A DNA stretch of 64,000 bases from Lithospermum erythrorhizon. Its lineage: Eukaryota; Streptophyta; Magnoliopsida; Boraginales; Boraginaceae. The DNA lies in contig JADFUC010000852.1 of assembly GCA_019722365.1 (NCBI GenBank), forward strand, positions 1,612,001 to 1,676,000, given 5' to 3'. Below, piece after piece: positions 24,495 through 36,262 of the stretch; the first letter of the stretch is position 1, and each line of letters opens with the position of its first letter. Below the pieces are notes generated by a model. It did no database searches. It had not been told where the DNA came from and was given only the letters and a program-made list of their open reading frames with translations. Both the position numbers and the translations under genes were made by a program.

Positions 24495-24735
24495 TGTTAT
24501 AAATACCATGACAAAGTAAAAGGCAAAGATAATAGACAAGAATAGAATTATTTTATTGATTACGTAATCGTTGTTGTGTTGTATAAAATACAATGAATCA
24601 CACCTTTATAGAACTGATATATAATATACAAAACAATTACTTGGTGAATAAGAAAGCGAAAGCTGTATCTTCTGTCGAGTCATCACCAGTTTCTTGGTGG
24701 ACAGGAGACATCATAATGTTTCTATAGCAACCATT
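24495..24735 (-). repeat. 3' LTR of the copia element
   Basis: It starts tgttataaat and shares with 30317-30600 the anchors gaattattttattgattacg, gttgtgttgtat, gatatataatat and cttggtgaataag. The exact right border is not clear. Confidence 0.65.
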
Positions 24736-25149
24736 TGATTAATTAATTAAAATATCGCCGTTAAGCGCTGCCCAGGAATAAAAATCGATAAAGTAAAAGA
24801 GTGCGTTATTAACTTACTTGTCGCTTATAATATTGTCTCATTCTAAAACACTTATCGGAAAACTTCGTTTGGGGCAGCCTCGATTAAGGAAAAGTACAAC
24901 GTGTGCTAAAACCGTGACGCGTCACTTAGTCGACCTTAGTCTCGTACTTTTGGATAACTCTTTAGATGTTGAGGTAGAGAGTGATTTAGTGAATATACGC
25001 GAGATTATCCTGAATCGAATTGGTTGGTCTTTGAGAGAATCATGGTGAAGAAGAATTTTAGTGAAATATGCTTTGTTATCTCGCTTTTATATATCCTTCT
25101 TTAAGCGTACAGCCTTGCATAATTATCTTTTATACAATTAAATCGGGAC

Positions 25150-26350
25150 GATTTTTGAGATAATAATAATCCCACCGCGTATTTTGGATATGATGGATCA
25201 CGGTTCTTAGCCAACAGCATTCATGACTTTGAGTATTTATATTTCAGCATGGTTGGTATTCATGGCTGAAATGGTTGTTTCATAGATCGCCATGAAACAC
25301 TTGCGTTCACCGCTGGTGAATAAATATCGGTCATGATCTTCCGTTATGGGGATCGCATAGATATCGCGTCAGCGTATCGATTAGCTCCAATTTGGAGGTA
25401 TTTGAATATTCATTACCACTCTAAGGTAGCAAGAAAGATTTGTTTAATTCCATTCCAATGTCTTTGAGTTTTGATTAGGGGAGCATATATCTTGCTAATA
25501 GATTAGCAACCAAATGTATATATACGGTCTTGTATAGGTAGATGATGGTATAAATGGCTTAAATGGGTACCTCACTTTGACCAAGTAGTTCTTAAATTTA
25601 TTTTCTCGAGCTGAATGGGTCTTTGTTCACATCTAGTGACCTCACAACCATCGGGGTGCTCAATGGATGTGACTTATCCATAAAAAATTATTTTAAGACT
25701 TTTTTCACATAAATTTCTTGACATACAATATTCTTTACTCGATCTATTTGCGGTCAAGACAAAACTTTGTTTGTCCGAGATCTTTATCTCAAATTTCTTT
25801 TCAAAGCGGTTGCCTGGCTTTGGAAGTTTTGGGAGTTGCTATATTTAAGTCATCAACATAAACTGTAATTATTACAAACTCTTTCTGATCTTTCCGCGAA
25901 AATCTTGAGACATGTAAGATCATTCTTCAAACTTCTAACTTTGGTTAAATATTCACTTGGGCGATTATACCACATTCGCCTAGACTCTTTAATCCGTATG
26001 AGGACTTATTCAATTTTATGACAATGTTTCTGAGAACTTGAACCATGTGATTCGGGGCAAATGTAATCTTTTAGGAGTTTCATATAAATGACATTTCAAA
26101 TTGTTTTAAGCTATAGATAAGTTGTGTGGCGTCTATTACAGCATAAATTGAGTCCTTCATGCCAGACTAATTAAATATCAGAAAGTAGTTATCGCCCACC
26201 GAAAAATATGTACCTTTCGTAATCAATGCGAGTCTTTGTGAAAATCCTTGGGCTCTTAGCCTTGCCTTGGCCTCACAATTTCACCCGTTTTTATTTAGGT
26301 TTTGCACGAATACTTGTTTATATCCCTTTGAAACTTTACACCAGTTTGGT
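25150..26350 (-). pseudogene. Copia reverse transcriptase and RNase H remnant
   Basis: Minus-strand fragments read VIITVYVDDLNIATPKTSK around 25808-25875 (reverse transcriptase catalytic YVDD box) and SHECCWLRTVIHHIQNT around 25170-25230 (RNase H connection of copia pol). Stops and frameshifts separate them, so no protein can be made. Confidence 0.7.
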
Positions 26351-27549
26351 GTAATACGGACTCACAGATTAAAAAGCCTTTAGTTGTTGATGATTTCAAT
26401 TCCAACTCGATTACCTCTAACATTTTGACCAATCATTCTGCATTCATCTCTGAGACTTTGGTTAAAAGTCTGTTTCATCATTTTATATGAGAATTTATCG
26501 ATAAATGCCATCTCATTTCGGTTCCACACGCATCCCTCATAACATAATTTATGAGATCTCTTCGTTGTTACTGTAATTTAATTACTGAAGTTGTGGAACA
26601 AGTGCTCGGTTATGAGTTGAGACAACTTCATTGTTGTTGTATCCTCTTGTGACCATCTATGGTGATTACTCATTTTATTTTAAAGTTGTTACATTGCTGG
26701 AACCGATTGGTCTACCAGCAGGCGTGCTTTTAGACTTCGTTAATGATACTGTTAACCGGGGACATCGATTCGATTGGAGCATTGATTGGTATGTCTTTGA
26801 TTTAATCGCTTTTTGGGTCAAAAAAGCATTTAGTTTGTGTAATGAATTATATTTTGCGCGTAGTTCACACATTGTTTTATACGAGGATCAAGACAGATAA
26901 ATGATAATTTGTTCAACTAATATTTACTCATTGCTTATTCTCTCTCCCACAATATTGGGAAGTGTGATTAGTCAAAATGACATTCAGTAGTAAATAAATA
27001 AATAAAATCCCATTGCAAGGTTCCAAATAACTGTTATGGATCATCGACTCAAAACCAACATAAATTCCAACCTCCTTTGAGGGGACCCATCTTGAGTTGT
27101 GGTAGATGGCCGGACCTCCCAATGTTACTTAGATGGGAAATATTAGGACGCATCGAGAAACCAATTGTAAAGGGAATGTTGTATGATAACTTGTTGGTAA
27201 ATCTGAACAAGTGTTTAGCATGCGATTATCGTGCCCTATTTCTAAATGGCTGGAAGTTTCGTTCACATGAGTAATGGTCTTGTAATCAATTGAAGACATT
27301 TAATAAATGATTAAAGATATTTTAGTAATTTATGTTCTGAGGATGTTCGGCAGCATCAATTCCGCTGACAATCAATAGTCGTTAAAAACTTGGAGTAAAC
27401 TCACAGGAATTATCAAGCAATATCTTCTTGATTGGATAATCATGGAAATGTGCCATGTCCGAATGATTTGAGCAAGTGGTCACCATGAAAGCGCCGTACT
27501 GCAGTGAAGCAATCGGGATCATTGTGACCATCTTGTTAATGCATCAATA

Positions 27550-27640
27550 AGGACTATGAAACACCTAAATGAACCACATTCATGATGTATTGGCCCACAT
27601 ATATCACCTTGTATACGTTCCAAAAAATTTGGAGATTCAT
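27550..27640 (-). pseudogene. Copia integrase remnant
   Basis: The minus strand encodes LERIQGDICGPIHHECG and continues FRCFIVLIDA. This is the start of the integrase catalytic core, with GDICGP as the hallmark carrying the first catalytic Asp. It is flanked by frame breaks. Confidence 0.7.
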
Positions 27641-28004
27641 TTTGGACCTTTGTTGAATTAGCTTGATAATGAGTTTTACATAGACACATACAAATTCTTT
27701 TAAAGATTTGACTTTTGATGGGTGTCGAATAATTTTAATTATTTTCACATCATAATTGATCTGAAATGGCCTAACCGGTCATGCCAAACTAAACTCATCA
27801 TGATTCTCAAACTTCTGGTTTGATAGAACATGTGTTTCTATACTAGAAATATGCGTGTAGTACAACCCACATGACAACGTTGGTAACTTTTCTAACATGG
27901 TCTTTTTACCAGATATTATGCTCGTAATATTGAGAAATTCCATTCCTCCTTCACTTGTCGTCTCGATGCTTGATAGCCATTTTTGACGTATGTCTTCAAG
28001 CCGA

Positions 28005-28229
28005 TTAAGTTTCTTTTGAGACTAGTGGAATATAGTGCATGCTATGTAAAATTTGTGTTCCTCTAGGGAACAATATGTTTGCTCTTCCAGAGCCTTCAAT
28101 CAATTTTGCACTACCTGATATTGTAATAACACTTGCTTCTTGCATTATCAAATAAGAAAAATATTTCTTATCTTTTAGGATGGTATGAGTTGTTGCACTA
28201 TCTGCAAGACATATTTCTCTTTTATCCAT
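28005..28229 (-). pseudogene. Copia protease remnant
   Basis: The 74-codon minus-strand frame contains CLADSATTHTILKDKKYF. The D-S-A/G-A-T/S motif is the aspartic protease site of copia polyproteins. It continues to MHYIPLVSKET, similar to the 'VLYIPxLxxNLLS' stretch after it. The frame is a fragment. Confidence 0.75.
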
Positions 28230-30094
28230 TTGTTGGTGGTAATCCTATTGAAAATTGAAAACCACGCGAGGTAAGTTCGGGGGAAAGATAGGTGTCCCAC
28301 GAAGGGCTACTTGTACCAAATCTTTCCCTTGGCAGAAACAACCTAAGCATGTATAATCCTGGCGCCAAGCTATGATTGAGAATTCATTGTTCCTTATTAT
28401 ACAAATGAAATGTGTTTAAATTTAAAACATTGATAAATATAGTTGTTAAACATTATTGATAAATCAAAATGCCAATTGAAACAAAAATAGATATACCCTT
28501 CTTCAAAAAGGATCCCTTTCATGAACAGAAGATAGAGAAAGATCAATTTAATACGATGTTACATTATCGGAAAAATACAGGTATGCCATTACTCCACGAG
28601 AAGAGCTCAAACTTTAACCATGGTATTTATCTGAATCTCTGATGTTGTTATATATCTGACATGATATAACTAACAAAGGACATGATTGTTAGATGGTCCT
28701 TAGGCGTGACTTCTAGATCTATGGAGCCTGCAAAAGTTACTCTTATTTGAGATATAAAATACGCCAGCAGTGTTCTCTTTACTAATACAAGCCAGGCGTG
28801 ATTAGCGAGCTTAGTCTCTTTTCAATGATGCATAAAAATGTCAGATTTGAAAGTTTTTAAAGCCACAAAACTTCTACGGCGGATGTTAAGCGTGTTACAC
28901 CTGCTTCCATAATTACCAAGATTGGTTGAGGTGAAACAATCTTTTCATGTTAGTTCTTCAAGCACTCAAAATTTCCGTGATCTTCATGTGACACCAATTC
29001 TTGCAAATCTTCATTCACTACCATATGCATCTACTTCATAATTTGTCTTAGAAGCGCTTGAGTCCTCTCATTTCTGGGGAGAAAAACGCTCCGTGAGCAT
29101 GAAGAATGTTCACGTTAACAACCATTAGAAACTCATGGACAAAACTGCAGACTTTTTTTAGCGACTGAAAGGCGTAATTTGGTGAATCCTCATATCTCAT
29201 TTAGATCTTTAGGTGATGTCTTTATTGGCCCTAATTCCTATCTATTCCTATTTCACCAACACTTTTTTTTACCTCTACCCGATCGATCCTTTTGATTCAA
29301 TCAGCCTGATATATTCGGACCAAATTTCAATTCTTAACATACAGTTTTCAACTATCCCAAATTGAGAAATTTTATTCCACATCCACACAAAGCTTACAAA
29401 CATTAAATTCATAATATGAACTTAAAAACTGCATCTTGAAATATCAAAGCATTAGCCATATCAAGCGCTTCTGACTAAATCACTGGCGCAAATAATTCAA
29501 TCCTCAAATCAAAAAATAAGAAATAATACATTTACCTTAAGTATTAATGTATTAAAGAAACTTAGGCCACAAAACACAAAACAAAAAATATATTAAAGAA
29601 ACCAAGGACCCACAAACACAAACAAAAAGTAACAAAATAACTCCCAACTCATTTTTCAGTCCAAATCCATTTCTTTATATACCAATTAATCTCTATTTTC
29701 CAACTAATCATAACAGATAAATTAAATTCATAAACAAAATCATATTAAACTTCAAGATTATAAATTTATACCATATGATAATAAAAAAAAATAAATAAAC
29801 ACAAAGCTTCGTTACTCAAATTTCAATTGGACCAGCAACTTTCGTTCAATATTGATTAATAATAATAATAATAATCTTGATCATATTAACTTTCGTTGCA
29901 CGGGAGTTGGATCTTAACTCATTGATATTGATGAATGATTACTAGATTCAATCAAATAAACGGAAGATTAAGCAATCGAGAAATATATTTAGATTAAACA
30001 ATACGAAATATATTAAGCTTTGCTAAATTATGAACTAAGCTGCGAGAGGATTAAAGGCAACTTTACGCATACATCATCGATGCGAAATATGTTA

Positions 30095-30190
30095 AACAAA
30101 CTTTGCATATTAAATCGAAGCAGATTTAACTAACTTTGCATATTAAACGGAAGTAGATTTAACTAACTTTGCATATTAAACAAAAGCAAA
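30095..30190. repeat. Three tandem copies of a 36-bp unit inside the copia leader
   Basis: The motif aactttgcatattaaa recurs at about 30099, 30136 and 30167, each followed by a variant of cggaagtagatttaact. The array lies within the untranslated leader of the minus-strand element, close to its 5' LTR. Confidence 0.75.
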
Positions 30191-30316
30191 AATGTATCTA
30201 TAGCTTTAATTTGTTAATCACATATATCATTCTCAAATATTCAAAATTAATAACGATAAAAAATTAAACCTTAAATTTGAAGGACCTCAGTTGGAGAGGC
30301 TTGTTCGTCGCGTGCG

Positions 30317-30600
30317 TGTTATAAATATAACGAAGAAATAAAATAAAAAGATAAAGATAATAATAATAAATAAGAAGGAGAATTATTTTGTTAATACGTA
30401 ATTGTTATTGTGTTGTATCTGATACAATGAGTACTGTTACTAGGCTTCGATATATAATATCCTGAAAACAATTCTTGGTGAATAAGTAACTTTGAAAGCG
30501 AAAACACAATAGCTTCACAGCGAGTCTTACCGTTTAACTTTGGTGAATGAAGGCATCATGTATATTTTCATAACAAGTTGTTATATTTCATACATTATTC
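30317..30600 (-). repeat. 5' LTR of the copia element
   Basis: Direct-repeat partner of 24495-24735, beginning tgttataaat. It contains the same anchors with about 20-25 percent difference by eye. Confidence 0.65.
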
Positions 30601-30759
30601 ATACTTTCTTCTTTATGCAGAAGGCCACAGACACAATTTCATAAAATGCATAATGAAATGACTATGTACCCTTAAAACTTCTGGCAAAGAGACAAAACGT
30701 TAAATGACTATGTTACCCCTATATTAAAATGACTATTTTGTCCCTGACACTATACTAGT

Positions 30760-31512
30760 ATAGGGGTCACATTTTAAATATTTTACATAATTAAAATAAA
30801 TCCCCACACTTTTCAAAATTAACATACCCAGCAATTTAACTTAACTTCATGCAATCTATACATGACCCAGCATACCTCTTCCCTTTGCCAGGCCCACTGC
30901 CCCACTGCAGCTGCGCTTGTGATTGTAACCCCCAAACCACCCATAAGCCGTTACCATGGACTTTAAATTTTTAACACCCAAAATTATTCAAGTTCAGGAA
31001 ATCCTTAAATACATATACCAAAAGAGCAACAAACATAAAAAAAATGCAAGATTTTTCCAAAAGCGCTCTGTTAGGAGGACATAAAAAAAGACCCAATTTT
31101 TTTTTTTCATAATTCAGGAAAATCAATAATGGGTTGGAATTAAAACTAGAAAATGTAAACAAGAATCGATGTTTTTGTTTCATAAACTCTTCTTCTACAA
31201 CTTTTACTTTAGCAAGCAAAACTTTTGATTCATAAGCTCTTCTTCTAATCAAGAATTAAAAAAATTAATTGAAATTGAATAAAGATTGAAACTTTGTCAT
31301 GAAATGAGATGAATTGAAATGCAAAATTATTTATGCACTTAGGGGATCGGTTGGTTTCTTAAAAAAAAAGATTAACAAAGGAAAATATGGGTTGGGTGTT
31401 CTTCATCAGACCGATTGTTGCTATCTGAGGCGATGGTTGGGGTGGGGGCCAGAATAAGAAAAAATAGTTGGAGCTTTTTAATTATGTAAAATATTTTAAA
31501 ATGAGCCCCTAT
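30760..31512. mobile_element. Non-autonomous DNA element with 37-bp terminal inverted repeats
   Basis: The left end starts ataggggtcacattttaaat and continues to attttacataattaaa. The right end, in reverse complement, starts ataggggctcattttaaaat and continues attttacataattaaa. These are near-perfect inverted repeats around 753 bp with no coding capacity. No convincing target duplication is visible, so I cannot choose between hAT and Mutator-like. Confidence 0.65.
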
Positions 31513-32099
31513 TAACGTAGTCTTCGAGGATATATCTCATTCTAGCCTGTTAAAAGTGAAAATTAGGTGCAGAGTGATCGCCAGGACAAGAGCGACAATG
31601 AACCGAGTGTCGGACAAGAAGAAGAGCGAGGGGACCTTCTGAGACAAGATGAATAAGTTAGAATCACACAGGTATCTCGATGGATTCGGGGTGTCTTATT
31701 GACATCTTTTCACATGAGTGTTATCTTTGGAAGGTGTTGATTGTCGAAAGTTTAGAATACTTTAATAAAAGTTTAAGGCTAAATTTCATCCAAACACGCA
31801 GTTATGAAAAATATTTCAAATAGATATCACAAATATTCGGCGCTTTCAGAATAGGCACGTAGAAAGGTGATTTTAGTATGACTTCTTTAATGAATTGACT
31901 AAATAAATTTTATATCTATTACTCTTTATGGGTCATATTTTAGATAATAAACACATAACTAGGTCAATTTTTAATATTCTTGTTGAAAGTTTGAAATGTT
32001 TAGATGTATTTAAATATTTTTATAGTTCACCTGTATGTTAGATGAAATTTAGCCAAAGTTTAAGTACTTTAATACTCCGTACTTTATTAAAGACTACGA
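31513..32099. other. Intergenic DNA, nothing recognised
   Basis: No coding exon or clear repeat. It may contain the lost 3' end of the neighbouring copia copy, but I see no LTR. Confidence 0.4.
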
Positions 32100-34960
32100 A
32101 TGAACGAAGCTTTTGGTTCCTCGTTTACTAGTCATAAAAATACCAAAGAAATGCAGATGTATGCATGATTAAGTTCTACAAAAAATTGCATCTTGGACAA
32201 CAAATCAGTCAGAACATGAGCAGGCAATTACTTTGTAAAAATGTCAGCCAATTGACTCTGTATGAATGTACATAGGCGTGGTGAACCCAGCTTTGTAATG
32301 GTTGCGGATCAAGTGACAATCTATCTCTATGTACTTAGTCCGCTCATGAAAAACAGGGTTCTCGCTCATAGTAATTGCGGACTTTTTATCACAATGAAGT
32401 TGAATAGGCAAAGCAATCGATACTTGTAGATCCTTGAGCAAATAGCAACGCCATTTTAATTCGCACATCGTATTAGCTGCACTCAAATATTCAGCCTCCG
32501 CGGATGACCGAGAGACTGTTTGTTGTTTCTTGGACTTCCAGGAGATGAGACACCCTCCCAAGAACACGCAATACCCAGTGATTGACCGCCTGGTAAGAGG
32601 ACACTTTGCCCAGTCAGAGTCACAGAAAGAAGTGAGTGCCAAATCTGCTGAAGCAGAATAGAAAAGACCATGTCCTGAAGTTTTCTTAAGATAACGAACT
32701 ACATGTAATGCTGCAGCAAAATGACTCTGAGTTGGCTTCTGTAAAAATTGACTAAGAAGATGCACTAAGTGATATCCGGTCGTGTGAAATCCAAGTAAAG
32801 AAGCCTTCCCACAAACCTCCTATATTGGCTAGGATCATCCAATAATGAAGAATTATCATCATGAGGACTCCAGTCCGAAGCAAGAGGAGTAGGAGCAGGT
32901 TTGGCTTCAGACAACTGCAGATCCTTCACAATGTCACTGATATACATCATATGTGTAAGATACATGCCTTGAAGACCTGGCTATTTGAATCCCCAAGAAA
33001 TATTTGGCCAATCCGAGGTCCTTTATAGTAAATTGTTGGTGCAAATATTGCTTGACAGACACAATCTCACTTTCGCAACTACCTGCCAAGAGAATGTCAT
33101 CGACATAGACCACAAGAATTAGGAAAACTTGAGGAGTATGTAATGTGAAGAGGCAATTGTCATGGTGAGATTGTACAACCCCATAACTCAACAACTTGTT
33201 TGTAAGCTCAACATTCCATTGTCTAGAGGCCTGTTTTAAGGCCATATAAAGACCTCTTGAGTCTACAAAACTGCCCAGGAGCTGCCTTGACATAGCCCTC
33301 TGGTGGTTTCATATATATTTCCTCATCAAGCTGATGTAAACTCCATGATTTTGCTGCCACAAGTGCTAAAACAAGCCTAACAGTGTCAGTTTTCGCCACC
33401 GGGGAGAAACTATCAAAGTAATCAACGCCTTCAATTTGATTATAGCCCTTGACTACTAATCGAGCCTTATACTTATCCACCTCCCCATTCTCCTTGCATT
33501 TTACGTTAAAGACCCACTTGCAACCAATAGGATGTTGACCAGGTGGCAATGCCCTAAGATCCCATGTATGATTAGACTCCAAGGCATCCAATTCTGACTG
33601 CATTGCAGTGATCCATTCCTTATGTAACCTGGCTTGTTTATAGTTATATGGTTCTTGGATTTGAGATAGATTAGCTAAAAATAACATATGAGAAGCAGAG
33701 TATACATGCAAAGGAGAAGACACATTATGCACCACATAATCACTAAGCCAATAGGAAGGTTTATGAGTCCTAGTTGACTGTCTGAGAATAGGAGCAGAAA
33801 TAGAAGTGCTATCAGAAGTGCTTGTGTGTGCTGGTGTGGCTTCAATGGAAACAGTAGAATCATGCTCATTATTAAGTAAAACATCATGGTCCCCATTGGC
33901 TATATCAACATCATTATCATGAGAATGCTCGGAATGAAAAGTAGGATTGTGAGTAGTGGGAACAAGAGGGAAACAATCATACAAATTTGCAGATTTTGCT
34001 GCAAATTATGGGAAATAAAGGGAAAATCTAGTTTGTTATGAAGAGGAAAAATATGTTCACGAAATATAACATCTCTAGAAATGATTATCTTCTTTTGAAT
34101 CAAATCATACAACTTATAGGCTTTGTAGTTAGGAGGATACCCTAAGAACACTGCAGGATGAGCTCTGGGAGCAAGTTTATCTTGATGAGGCATGGTATTA
34201 GTGGCAAAACAAAGACATCCAAAAACTTTCAAATGTGTGATATTAGGTGGCTTAGAAAGAAGCATTTCATATGGACTTTTCCACTGTAAAACAGATGTAG
34301 GGAGCCTATTAATAACATAAGTAGCTGCTAAAATGGCATCCCTCAGAAAATTTTAGATAGGTTTGATTGTAGAAGAAATGCCCTGGCTAATTGTAACAAA
34401 TGTCTATGTTTCCTTTCGACTACCCCGTTTTGTTGGGGAGTATAAACACAAGATTTTTTATGCAAAACACCATGATCTAGGAGAAAATTAGCAAGCTCAT
34501 TATTAAGGAACTCGGTTCCATTATCTGTTTATATTGAACTGTGTGTGCACCATTTTAAAGAAATGTCTAATGATAGGCACCACAACAACTTTAGACTTGA
34601 TCAGGAAAGCCCAAGTACACCTGCTGTAGTCTTGAACCACAGTCAAGAAATACTTAGCACCTGATGTAGTCTGCATTCTATAAGGCCCCCATAGGTCAAA
34701 ATAGGGGTTCGGTTGGACTCGGACTGTCGAAATGAACAAGCTGGAAAATTGCAGTAGAAATATAAGTGCTAAGAGGAAATGACAATCTGTGTTGCTTAGC
34801 CATTGGACACACATGACATTTAGACTCGATATCAATATGTACATGATCTTTGATATTCAAATGCCTAATCTATTGTGCCATAGGAAAACATGAGTATCAG
34901 CCTTATTTGCTATATACAACTCTGGCTCCTTCACAACAGAGATTTTAGCTGAAGAACCTC
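32100..34960 (-). mobile_element. Second decayed Ty1-copia pol, no LTR pair
   Basis: Order on the minus strand from right to left: GAG-pre-integrase zinc region (WHNRLG..., C-x-V-C motif, about 34790-34900), integrase (GAKYFLTVVQDYSRCTWAFL, near 34640), and integrase C-terminal region (HLKVFGCLCFATNTMP, 34230). Reverse transcriptase (WVFNVKCKENGEVDKYKARL, then VYVDDILLAGS, 33000-33500) and RNase H (FCDSDWAKCPLTRRSITGYC, then SRSSAEAEY, 32250-32765) follow. Frameshifts occur near 32765, 32950, 33230, 33950 and 34300. In RT the usual VNNAFLHGD stretch after LHQLD is missing, so the active frame is deleted there. Gag and protease are absent. Confidence 0.85.
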
Positions 34961-35205
34961 TTAAGTTTGTTATAGTAACTAGCTACTGATTCGTATTGCT
35001 GCTTTGCAGAATACAAAGTTCTCCTTAATTCGTAAAGCTTTGATTATTCTCATTATTTACAATCTAGAGTTTCGCCATTGTTGATTTAGTTAGTTAGGTA
35101 TATTGTCACAGTTACAACTCAGCTATTTGCCCCTTTATATAGATAGGTGGACCAATCAGTAAATATGGCCTGCATGCTCTTAATCCATTTTCATCCACTA
35201 CCACA
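34961..35205 (-). repeat. LTR-like promoter region beside the second copia copy
   Basis: The minus strand has a TATA-like ctatataaagg at about 35131-35141, followed by an AT-rich stretch that runs directly into pol. This could be a 5' LTR fused to pol by deletion of gag. No partner LTR was found on the left side, so the call is tentative. Confidence 0.3.
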
Positions 35206-35805
35206 AGCACCACCACCACCATGGCTAGTAGTTTTATCAATAATTTGGTCCTCTCAAAATCCATTTCTTTAGAAAATTATTATGTGGGGTTGTTTAGTTT
35301 ATTGAAGTGAGGATCCTTCAAGAATTGTGGGATTATTTTTTTATTATGAGAGTGGTTTAGTGTTTGCCCGTGATCAATTATTTTGACATGAATGAAAGGT
35401 TTCATGGGTAGTGCCAAACCTTCTTGCCGTATGTAGATATAAGGGGTGCGTGGAGGCTTCACATAGAAGTAATAGATAGACACAATTTTGTTGCATTTAA
35501 TTTCGTGAATTTTGGTATATATGTTGTCTTATTGTGTTTGGATTTTGTTGAGGGATGGATGAATCATATATATTCCTATAAAGTCCAAAACAAATTGACT
35601 TCGAGCTGGTAATTAAAATAAATACACTGCCATTGAATGTCGTCAAATGAAATTATATTAATAAGGTTCAAACTTATCAATAAAAACCTTCACTATTGCT
35701 TAAATTATGTGTAAAGAAATAAATCGTAGGCCGATTGGTAGACGACTGCTTTGACTTGTCTGGCAATTCTTGAGTGGGTTGGTCAAATAAGCCTACTTAG
35801 AATAA
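35206..35805. other. Intergenic DNA, nothing recognised
   Basis: Contains a short CACCAC-type microsatellite near 35205-35220 and no gene. Confidence 0.4.
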
Positions 35806-36262
35806 TTTTTTGGGCCAGAACCGATCCGATACCTTACCGGATGTATCACAGGATCGGTTTCGGGTAGTTCTTATCCTTTTTTTTTTTCATTTTTTGTTGC
35901 AAATTAACTAAAACAGATCCAAATATAAAACTACTGAAAAATTAAACAACATAAGAAAACCCATGGCAAAAATCCCAAAAATTAAAGATATTTGGATCTG
36001 TTTTAACATTTGGAGTATTATTTGTATGAAAAAAATTTAAAGATGTTTCACAAATAAACTAACCCATATAATTTGCTACTTTCTTTCTTGTTCTTGATGA
36101 GCTTTGTCATATTATTTTGGTGGGGGGGATTTTATACTGCCAATTTTCTTACGGAGTTAGCGGTCGGTTCTTGGGATTGCGGTTGAATACAAATACGAAG
36201 CCTGAACCGTTAATAAAATGGATGAATTAATGGGGTGGATCATCGGTTGGTTCGGACGATTC
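35806..36262. mobile_element. hAT-like fragment with GATCGG motifs and an internal palindrome
   Basis: Left part (35815-35870) has cgatccgata and ggatcggtttcggg. Right part (36150-36260) has gcggtcggttcttgggattg and ggttggttcgg. The composition is that of the arms at 20600-21340. Between them aactaaaacagatccaaata (about 35908-35928) pairs with an inverted copy at 35986-36007. No coding content. Confidence 0.45.

Larger units (their letters stand above)
24495..30600 (-). mobile_element. Decayed Ty1-copia LTR retrotransposon, about 6.1 kb
   Basis: Two directly repeated ends (about 24495-24735 and 30317-30600) flank an interior with copia pol order on the minus strand: protease near 28150-28215, integrase near 27560-27630, reverse transcriptase with YVDDL at 25846-25860, and RNase H near 25150-25260. 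Every domain is frameshifted or interrupted. LTRs differ at many positions, so the insertion is old. I could not find a clean primer-binding site or a 5-bp target duplication. Confidence 0.8.
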
